Position numbers and translations under genes: made by a program. Of a stretch of 17,516 nt of DNA, positions 9,201-14,833 are shown piece by piece. The notes under the pieces were generated by a model. The model saw nothing but the letters and a program-made list of their open reading frames with translations. It had not been told where the DNA came from and made no database searches. How positions within the stretch are numbered: position 1 is the stretch's first letter; every line of letters begins with the position of its first letter. Origin of the DNA: Pigoraptor vietnamica (taxonomy: Eukaryota; Opisthokonta; Filasterea); assembly GCA_943704525.1 (NCBI GenBank), contig CALSCQ010000957.1, positions 1-17,516 on the forward strand, in the 5' to 3' direction.

Positions 9201-9551
9201 GTCGACCGCGTCCGTCGCGGGCTCCACATAGCTACTTGGGAACCACCCTGTCAAGCGGCACGTGTCAGCACGCGTTCGACGTCCAACAAGCAGCATTGAC
9301 TCCCACCGGCGCGGCCCTCGACCTCGCCATAGTACCACGCGCCGTCATCCCAGGATGTGACGGTGATGATCTCGTCTGCGTGTCAGCGTGAATGAATGGC
9401 AGGTCGAATGGCAGGTACATTGCACTCGGCGCTGAATGTGGTCGACACTCGTAACAACACACACACACGCCCCACCTTCAAAAAACGAGAGTTCTTCGTC
9501 AGCCGCCGCTTCGTACGCCCATATGGCTTTCACACGTAGCGGGTCTCCCAT
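2538..9551 (-). CDS. Multidomain Rho/Cdc42 GEF-scaffold: SH3-HR1-SH3-DH-PH-PX-PB1
   Basis: Reconstructed as 22 exons, 5028 nt, 1675 aa, from ATG 9551 (Kozak GCCACCATGG) to TGA 2540-2538. Exons: 9551-9476, 9375-9307, 9247-9096, 9035-8858, 8742-8656, 8590-8519, 8437-8321, 8216-7866, 7783-7605, 7536-7464, 7402-7309, 7240-7149, 6957-6793, 6680-6466, 6401-6330, 6117-6064, 5977-5921, 5852-5739, 5656-4703, 4565-4347, 4274-2908, 2808-2538. Every junction keeps phase; all introns are GT-AG except 8655-8591 (GC-AG). Domains: SH3 5-58, HR1-like coiled coil 100-152, SH3 169-221, DH 341-535, PH 548-660, acidic linker, ER/K helix 757-926, PX 1043-1155, Pro/Ala-rich 1156-1585, PB1 1598-1675. Inferred role: a Rho-family (Cdc42-type) nucleotide exchange factor that is its own membrane-binding scaffold. 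The domain content equals yeast Bem1 (SH3-SH3-PX-PB1) with the Cdc24 DH-PH inserted. Weakest point: the join across intron 6329-6118; exons 16-18 have no Met before residue 731 (position 5765), which favours one gene. Domain calls are firm; exact splice sites are predictions. Confidence 0.85.
2541..2774 (-). other. C-terminal PB1 domain (residues 1598-1675)
   Basis: FRMKVKT forms strand 1 with basic residues, followed by an RVAQKLG helix and the acidic OPCA motif [19 protein letters not shown] (from residue 1642). The acidic motif marks a type I PB1 surface; Lys in strand 1 (K1601/K1603) may add the basic surface of type I/II domains that assemble head to tail. It is the last exon, as in Bem1 and Cdc24, which also end in PB1. 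Confidence 0.92.
2908..4199 (-). other. Pro/Ala-rich disordered region (residues 1156-1585)
   Basis: About 430 residues rich in Pro, Ala, Ser and Arg with many PxxP-type SH3 ligand motifs (for example [21 protein letters not shown] and [11 protein letters not shown]). No folded domain is seen. Several motifs carry flanking Arg and could be bound by the protein's own SH3 domains. Confidence 0.8.
4200..4747 (-). other. PX phosphoinositide-binding domain (residues 1043-1155)
   Basis: Joining exons 19-21 gives the full PX fold: strand [19 protein letters not shown], the phosphate-binding RRKYNEF (R1074, Y1076, F1079), the PxxP-type loop FPAEAG...PFLPGQK, a second basic site GRTKEL, then ELDAYLQALM and FLDPF helices. 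PX domains target membranes through phosphoinositides. Introns 4702-4566 and 4346-4275 interrupt it, both phase 0. Confidence 0.93.
4566..4702 (-). repeat. Intron with GT-rich microsatellite (CA on + strand)
   Basis: Intron 19 of the exchange-factor gene, 137 nt. On the coding strand it starts GTGGGTGTGC and continues in broken GT repeats (mainly 4625-4692) before a clean TTTTGCAG acceptor. The repeat sits in the donor half. Confidence 0.85.
5096..5605 (-). other. ER/K-rich single-alpha-helix segment (residues 757-926)
   Basis: About 170 residues almost wholly Glu, Arg and Lys with a few Asp and Ala, lacking the regular hydrophobic a/d positions of a coiled coil. Such ER/K stretches form stable isolated helices in myosins and other proteins; at 0.15 nm per residue this one could span about 25 nm. 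It separates the DH-PH half from the PX-PB1 half. It lies inside one 954-nt exon and its codons form an imperfect low-complexity repeat. Confidence 0.85.
6118..6329 (-). repeat. 212-nt intron largely made of GT/CA microsatellite
   Basis: Intron 15 of the exchange-factor gene. Coding-strand GT repeats start exactly at the predicted donor (ATG|GTGTGTGTG) and run through about 6216, with TATATA and TACA interruptions; the acceptor is GACTCGCAG at 6118. It is the junction between the DH-PH half and the downstream scaffold half, so confirming its splicing is the main test of the gene model. Confidence 0.8.
6342..6856 (-). other. PH domain following DH (residues 548-660)
   Basis: After a PSRRLVRED start the core reads [19 protein letters not shown], with a later [15 protein letters not shown] strand and the invariant C-terminal-helix Trp at W642 (IWLDDLAEF). 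The DH-PH tandem is the hallmark of Dbl-family GEFs. The donor at 6792 (AGA|GTGGGT) was chosen because it keeps the frame. Confidence 0.92.
6893..7947 (-). other. DH (RhoGEF/Dbl homology) catalytic domain (residues 341-535)
   Basis: Conserved region 1 is seen as TEEDYVRDL (with the catalytic-type Glu at 352), followed by [12 protein letters not shown]. The middle helix is [15 protein letters not shown]. Conserved region 3 reads [20 protein letters not shown], close to the family consensus and only restored when exons 11 and 12 are joined. DH domains strip GDP from Rho-family GTPases. Confidence 0.95.
8409..8713 (-). other. SH3 domain 2 (residues 169-221)
   Basis: Motifs [19 protein letters not shown], then DGQWLYGSI, then [10 protein letters not shown] match SH3 strands in order. 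It spans exons 5-7, and its two introns fall at the same positions and phase (1) as in SH3 domain 1. The first of them, 8655-8591, is the GC-AG intron. Confidence 0.92.
8591..8655 (-). other. GC-AG intron inside SH3 domain 2
   Basis: A 65-nt intron with donor GAAG|GCAAGT and acceptor CCATCGCAG. GCAAGT is the standard donor context of the minor GC-AG class, and removal restores MHE-DDIVTIH of the SH3 fold. No usable GT donor preserves both frame and domain here. Confidence 0.8.
8877..9035 (-). other. HR1/REM-like coiled coil (residues 100-152)
   Basis: A charged helical segment lying wholly within exon 4. The part [11 protein letters not shown] followed by [17 protein letters not shown] resembles the second half of the HR1 domain of TOCA/CIP4/FBP17 F-BAR proteins (pattern Y-x3-P-x-hydrophobic-G-D/N, then a heptad helix with IERL). 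In those families HR1 binds active Cdc42. The match is from memory and partial, so plain coiled coil remains possible. Confidence 0.5.
9219..9539 (-). other. SH3 domain 1 (residues 5-58)
   Basis: Shows the SH3 signature in order: [16 protein letters not shown] (ALYDY-like and acidic RT loop), then the [12 protein letters not shown] tryptophan strand, then [10 protein letters not shown]. It spans exons 1-3, with two phase-1 introns after FFE and just before GWFP. SH3 domains bind PxxP peptides; the long Pro-rich tail of the same protein offers candidate ligands. Confidence 0.93.
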
Positions 9552-10383
9552 GGTGGCGGTCGTACTCCTCACTAAATTTACTTCCCCACTACTACTGCAT
9601 TCCCAAGTGCCGGCGCGAGTTCGCTAGGCGCGGCGATATAGTGCGTGCGAAGCGGCACCCTCCGTTCAGTCAAGGGCAACCAGAGACACCGGCGCCGCGC
9701 AGTTTTCAGGACCCCTGCAGGGTCGATTGTGCCTCGCACTGCTTTGTCTGCGCACGGAATGCAGTGTTTGGGTGGGGCTGCTGCCGAGTGCCGGACATCG
9801 AAAAGCCACAGAGAGGCGAGATCTCGGCATGTTGCGGAGGTGCCACCGTGGGGCGCATTCCCGCGCTGACATCCGGGGTACTCGTCGTGGAGCACATGAC
9901 CCAAAGCTGCTCCACGTTGCATAATAAAATGATTTCATACAAATTTCATAGTGGGCTGCGCAAAAATAATCGCCCGGACATGTTGCGCGCCCGCGGAAAA
10001 AAAATGTGGGAAAAAAGGCACGCGCGCGCGTGTTGCCCCAAACGGCACGCATGCACACACACACACACACACACACACCACACACCACACAACGCACAGA
10101 GACTGGCAGCAAACGTCGCTCAGTCGCGAGAGTCCCAAACTGCGTCGCCGACACACGCCCATTCCTTCACTCAACACAAGCGTGACGTAAGGACGGGCAG
10201 ATTGTAAGGCATCACCTAAAGTGAGTGCACGTACCCAGTCTGAAGAAGGCAGACATTGCCAATCCGTTGCAACTCTTCCGCAAACGTACACTAATCGTCG
10301 TGTCTCTGCTTGGCGGACTTAGAACGAGAGGGTCGCGGTCGCTGTTTTGTTGGCGCGTGGCCCGCTGTCGGCGGCGCGCAAAC
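9552..10383. promoter_or_regulatory. Divergent intergenic region between GEF-scaffold and MNT-like genes
   Basis: An 832-bp spacer between two head-to-head start codons. No coding sequence is recognised. It holds a CA microsatellite at about 10053-10092, a CRE/ATF-like TGACGTAA at 10183-10190, runs of A (about 9999-10016) and an AATAAA at 9923-9928 with no obvious + strand gene before it. Being the only DNA upstream of both genes it must contain their promoters; individual sites are guesses. Confidence 0.5.
10053..10092. repeat. CA microsatellite in divergent spacer
   Basis: About 14 near-perfect CA units followed by ACCACAC variants, flanked by a CGCGCGCG tract (10021-10030). Confidence 0.9.
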
Positions 10384-11171
10384 ATGTCCATCGCCTCCGT
10401 GTTGCTCGAAGCCGCTGAGCTGCTCGAGAAAGGCTCGGAGCCGACGCCATCGCCGCCGCCGTCAATCAAGCCGGAGAGTCCAGGTGGGTTGTGTTTGGAG
10501 CGCAGCCGTAGGGAGCATGAATCTCTGGGCGATTGGTTACTCACTTGGAGGCTGCAGATGCGATTGTTCCCGAGAATTCCGTGAAAAACCGCGAGGTGCA
10601 CAACCTTCTCGAGAAAAACCGGCGCGCGCATTTGAAGCAATGCTTTGGCGACCTGCGCCTGGCAGTGCCCACGATCACGTCGAACAAAATCTCGACGGTG
10701 TCGATCTTACAGCACGCAACTGAGTACATCGTTGCTCTCCGGTCGAAGCACGAGGAGCAGGTGCGCGAGATGGAGCGCCTGAAGAAGGCGAAGCAAGACG
10801 CTCTCGCACGTCTTGCGTCCCTCCGCACAAAGCGGCGTGACTCTGTTTCGAGTGTCGGCGGAGATGGCGGCGCGGCGCCGACGTCCCCGCTGCCGGGCCT
10901 TGCTGTTAATCCGGAAGGGGAGTCTCCCGCTTCGCCGTCGAGCCACGTTGACGTCGAGGGTCTCTCAGACGCGGAAGAGATGAGCGAAGGGCTCGTGCCC
11001 TCGTCGCCGCAGAACGAGGGGGACGGTGAGTGACAGCGTGCTCTTGGCCTTTCTTATGTGTGGGACTGGTGCTGACTTTGTGACGGTGCAGGTGGCTTGT
11101 CGCCTCCGTCTTCTACGTCTGCCATTAAGGGTCGCGTGAAGCGGCTCCAGAAGAAGGCGCACCCCGTATAA
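10384..11171 (+). CDS. MNT: MNT/MXD-like bHLH-leucine-zipper repressor with SID
   Basis: Three exons, 10384-10483, 10558-11025 and 11092-11171, encode 215 aa. The first 17 residues, MSIASVLLEAAELLEKG, match the Sin3-interaction domain of MNT/MXD proteins (LLEAA core), which recruits the Sin3-HDAC corepressor. Residues 44-125 are a bHLH-zipper: REVHNLLEKNRRAHLK has the E-box-contacting H48, E52 and R56, then the helix 2 region SILQHATEYIVAL and a zipper with EMERL, as in MNT. The rest is Ser/Pro/acidic, ending in a short basic tail. Expected role: nuclear, dimerising with a Max-type partner on CACGTG and antagonising Myc. The ATG is fixed by the SID. The D34 codon is split by intron 1. Keeping intron 2 (11026-11091) would end the protein early at EGDGE. 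Length is close to MXD1 and far shorter than human MNT; whether it is MNT, MXD or ancestral to both is unresolved. Confidence 0.86.
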
Positions 11172-11267
11172 CGCCCTTGCGCGCGCGGACGCGCTTTTGT
11201 ACATAGTGCGATAATATTGTTGTAACAAAGTGTATGGCTCAAACACATTGCGCAATGGCTGCGCGCG
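11172..11267. other. 96-bp convergent 3' spacer
   Basis: Lies between the MNT-like stop (11171) and the drebrin-like stop (11268). It is AT-richer around 11201-11235 (ACATAGTGCGATAATATTG); a TGTAA at 11220-11224 could serve as a non-canonical poly(A) element but is unproven. Confidence 0.55.
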
Positions 11268-12905
11268 TTACTGGATCAGCTCGACGTAGTTCGAGGGGAA
11301 GAGCCCGTTCTGGCCGTCCTTGTCCCCGCGCCACCAGCCCGCGTCCACCATTTCAATGTTGGTGATGATGTCGCCGGGGTCAAACGAAATTTCCGTGTCG
11401 TCCTGCGCCTGGTAGTCATACAGCGCCCGCGCAGAAGGCCCCGCGCCCGCAGCCGCTTCCTCGCCGTACGCCTGCTCGGCCGCGGGCTCCTCGTACGCAG
11501 CCTGCTCGGCCTCGGCGGCGGCGGCGGCAGCAGCAGCAGCCTCTTCCTCCTCCTGCCGCCGGCGCTCTTCCGCCTCGGCCGCCTCCTGGCAACGGCGCTC
11601 TTCTGCCTCGGCCTCCTCCTGCCGCCGGCGCTCCTCCTCCTGGGCGCGCTTGCGGTCGTCCGCCTCAGCCTGCCACGGATGCACTTTGTGATTCGCATGC
11701 CTTGGTGACATCCACAGAGAAAGTTCAGCACAATACCTTCTTGCGCGCCTCGTCAGCTTGCTTGCGCGCCGCAGCCTCGCGCTCTCGGTCGGCCTTCTCC
11801 TTCTCCTGGCGCTCGCGCTCGGCCCTGCGCGCTCTCATAATCAGCGAAACGCAACAGAAGAACACAACAGTTTTTAGCAGTGTCACCCTGTTTGCAAGGC
11901 CACTGAACCCCCACCGCTCGCGGTCGGCCTGCTCACGCGCAGCCTTCTCCTTTTCAGCGCGCTGACGGCGCTCTTCCTCGGCGCGGCGCTCCTCTTCCTC
12001 CTTCTGCGCCTGCGTGTTCTCAAAGCGGTTCTTGATGCCAGAGGCGTTGCCACCAATGATCGGCGCCTTCTCGTACACAGAGCCCTGGCGCACCATCGCG
12101 TCAGCAAGTTCCCTCATTCGCGCGACCAGTGGCACACGGACACTCACCACAGGGCCCGAGGGAGCCGCCTCCTTCCGCGGCTGCTCCTTATGCGCGCTGT
12201 AGAAGGCTCCCGAGCTCTCGCTCACTTTGCGAAGAATGTCCTTGGGGACGACATCTGCCTCGGACCGCGCGTTGATTTGGACATGGAAGCCCTGAGCCGA
12301 AAGCGTATCAGCAACCGCGCCTCGCACAACAGCCAACGTCAACTGCGCGCACTGACACCCACCGCAAAGAAGCGCGCCACTTCCGGAATGTGCTGCGCCG
12401 TCACACCCTTGCGGGCCGACTGGACGCCGTCGCCGGTCCATGCAATGAAGACGACCTTGGGAAGGTTCGACTTGGCGTCGATGACCTGCGCAACGCCGCG
12501 CGGTTGGCCACTGCCGCACACAGAGACACACCGAGGGTCACTCACCTTGGCGACGGCGTACTGAACACGGCCGGCGTTGAACTCCTCAACAAGCTCGTCG
12601 AGGCCGCCAGCTGCGCCGGTGACCATTGAGCCATGTCCAATTCTGCCATCTCACGTGGCAAGTGCTCACAACATCCCCAATAGCACACTCACATCCAGTC
12701 GAGGAAACCTTGAGGTCGTTCGTCTTGCCGACATAGTCAAAGAGCGCCCTGCATGCTTCCGTACGTGAGAGAGCAGTCCAAACAACGCATCCATCCGCCT
12801 GCGCATGCGCCCACGCACGGCCACACACCAGTTGGTCTCGGTCGCCTCCGAGCGCACGTCGTTGTACGCCGCCATCAATTCCGGCGACAGACCCACGCCC
12901 GACAT
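11268..12905 (-). CDS. DBNL: Drebrin-like/Abp1 actin-binding adaptor (ADF-H, coiled coil, SH3)
   Basis: Eight exons (12905-12829, 12748-12693, 12610-12546, 12485-12363, 12291-12148, 12084-11915, 11824-11737, 11669-11268) give 374 aa. Residues about 1-135 are an ADF-H domain: [26 protein letters not shown], then [14 protein letters not shown] and [14 protein letters not shown] align along human [12 protein letters not shown] after it also matches. About 170-300 is a Glu/Arg/Ala-rich coiled coil with a short polyalanine run. The C-terminal SH3 (320-374) has [19 protein letters not shown] and [13 protein letters not shown]. Family role: binds F-actin at cortical patches and endocytic sites and links it through SH3 to dynamin or WASP-type partners. 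Tyrosines in AAYEEP and QAYGEE sit where human DBNL has phosphorylated Tyr motifs. Intron 6 (11914-11825) is 90 nt with no in-frame stop, so retention would insert 30 residues. It is divergent from the J-protein gene. Confidence 0.92.
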
Positions 12906-13157
12906 TTTCGCGGCCGCCACACGTGCTGCACTGCTCTGCTGTGCGTGTGCGCTTGTCTGTGTGCGTGTTGTGCCTCCGTCAGCCCTTGTTTTGTGGCACC
13001 AGCAGTCATCAAACCAACCAAACTGCCGAGATCTCGGCTGCGAACGGGGCTGCTCAACTCCACTTCCCACTCACCAATCGGCACATGTGTTCAAGTGGGT
13101 TGCGTGCGTGCGTGCGACACGACGAAGCGCAGCACTTTCGCGCAGTCCTTTCGCGGC
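12906..13157. promoter_or_regulatory. 252-bp bidirectional promoter region
   Basis: Separates head-to-head ATGs of the drebrin-like (-) and J-protein (+) genes. It contains an E-box CACGTG at 12920-12925 within GC-rich sequence close to the drebrin-like start, and GTGCGTG tracts. No TATA box is seen. Promoter function follows from position only. Confidence 0.5.
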
Positions 13158-14781
13158 ATGGCGGCGCCCATGAACCGCGATGAGTCTCTCCGCGCGCTCT
13201 CCCTCGCGCGACAGGCGCTGGCGGAGGGCGACCTCGACCGTGCGCAGCGGCTGACCGACAAGTCCATACGCCTCTCGCCCTCCCCGGAGGCCGTGCAGCT
13301 CGCTGCGGACATTGGCGCAGCACGCGCACGCGCCGGCGACGCGCCTCCGTCCGCGCAGGCGTCTGGACAGGGCGCTGATGGGCAGGCGCCACCGACGAGC
13401 AGCCACGCGGGGTCGCACGCACACAAGCCGTCGGAGCCGCGGAAAGAGGACGCACCGGAGAGCTCGGCAAAGGGGCAGTCGCGGCTACGGTCGATGTTTG
13501 GTGCGTTTGGCGGGAAGAAGGCGGCGGCTGACGAGCAGAAGCAGGCGGCGACCGCAGAGCAGCTGGAGGCAGGTGAGGCCAGGGAGGCAGTGAACACCTT
13601 GTGCTGGCTGAGACAGAGATGTCGGATCAGCTTAAACAGACAGAGAGAGAGAGGGAAGCGGGGGAAGAGAGAGACTGCGTGGTGTGTGGCGCGAGTGGCA
13701 ACTGAGAAGGCGACTTACGACTCTGCATTCGCTGACACGGCCCAATTTTCCAACAGTCGCCGTGGCCCTGCGCGCACAGACGCATTACGAGTTGCTTGGC
13801 GTCGCGCAGACTGCAACGCAGGCGGAGATCAAGCGGCGTTACTTTGCCCTCGCCCTCCGCTTACACCCCGACAAAAATCCGGCGGCCGGCGCCGACAATG
13901 CCTTCAAGGTGCGTGTGCGTGTACGTGTGTGTGTGCGTGTGTGCGCGCGCGCGTGTGTGTGCGCGTGTGTGTGTGCGGCATGTGGCACGCGCAACGCCTT
14001 GCTTTTCGGCTGATGTACGTTCCCACCACTGTTACTCGGCAGCTTCTCAGCGAGGCCTACGCGTGTCTCAAGGACGACAAGGAGCGCGCCGCGTACGACT
14101 CGGACCTCCGCAGCGGCCGCAACGCCAAGACGGGCGAGTGGCGGCACTCGCACAGCGACGCCCACGACAGCAACTGCACGTGCGGGCGCGCGCACGGGCC
14201 GGTGAAGAAGTGGCACTATCCCGTGGTGCTCATCTACCTACTGTTTACGGTCATCTACTTCATAGTGGACTGCCTCATCGAGATTCCGTTCAAGCCGGCG
14301 CTGTGGGTGGCATGTGCGCTGTGTTGTTGTCTGACTGTGGCTGCGCTGGTGCTGTGCGCTCACCGTCACGTGCTCGCGCAGGTACTACAGCAAGGCGCGC
14401 ATTCTCTATCTCCGCCTGCGCGGCCGCCACCCTTACGAGATGTGGGCCGACGGGAAAGGGCGGCTGTGGCTTCGCGAGGAAGACGGCGTCGTCACGGACA
14501 TCACGGAGATCATGCAACTGGCCGCCGAGCTAGAGATGCGCGGGCGCATTAGTGGGCGGCGCGTGTCGCGCGACCCGATGGACCTCTTTGTGCAGGCCGT
14601 GGCCAACACGATGCTTTTTGACCCGGACGGCACCGGGCGCGGCTTTCAGGGGGACAGCGACGACGAGGTCGAGTTCCGCAGCGCGCAGCCGCCGTTTTTC
14701 CACGGCCCGACGTCTTCGGCGCCGCCCTCCGGCGGCAGGAAGAAGCCGCATCCGCAGCGGGGGCGCAAGAAGAACTTTTGA
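13158..14781 (+). CDS. Membrane-anchored J-domain cochaperone (DNAJB12/14-like)
   Basis: Four exons (13158-13572, 13757-13908, 14043-14302, 14382-14781) encode 408 aa. The N-terminus (ESLRALSLARQALAEGDLDR, then RLTDKSIRLSP) resembles the helical N-terminus of DNAJB12/14. The J domain spans 147-210: THYELLGV, then HPD at 175-177 that stimulates Hsp70 ATPase, then AYACLKDDKERAAYD. A cluster of His and Cys (224-240) follows, then one transmembrane helix (about 249-268). The 140-residue C-terminus is unrecognised. There is no clear Gly/Phe-rich region. By family analogy it sits in the ER membrane with the J domain in the cytosol, acting in protein quality control; this location is inferred. ATG 13158 is the first Met of this domain-bearing frame. 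Intron 2 (13909-14042) begins with a GT microsatellite. Confidence 0.87.
13909..14042 (+). repeat. Intron with GTGCGT repeat tract at the donor
   Basis: J-protein intron 2, 134 nt. From the donor (AAG|GTGCGTGTGC) it runs as GT/GC dinucleotides to about 13979, followed by unique sequence and a TTACTCGGCAG acceptor. Confidence 0.85.
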
Positions 14782-14833
14782 GCGCATGTGTGTTGCTGCC
14801 GCACGGGGTGGGCGTTCGCGTTTAATGGGCAGG
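14782..14833. other. 52-bp convergent 3' spacer
   Basis: Between the J-protein stop (14781) and the LTA4H stop (14834). On the minus strand an ATTAAA (14826-14821) lies 8 nt after the LTA4H stop and could be its poly(A) signal. Transcript ends must overlap or be extremely short. Confidence 0.55.

Noticed and set aside
9923-9928. AATAAA on the + strand
   Set aside because: No + strand gene is visible upstream of it in the spacer, so there is no transcript to end here.
1413-12925. CACGTG E-boxes at 1413 and 12920 as targets of the MNT-like protein
   Set aside because: CACGTG occurs many times in this GC-rich window, including inside exons and introns (for example 7561), at about the chance level; no enrichment can be claimed.
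12753-14552. A single 599-codon + strand open frame through the J-protein
   Set aside because: It reads through intron 1 and does not contain the J domain in frame; four-exon splicing restores J domain, TM and C-terminus.
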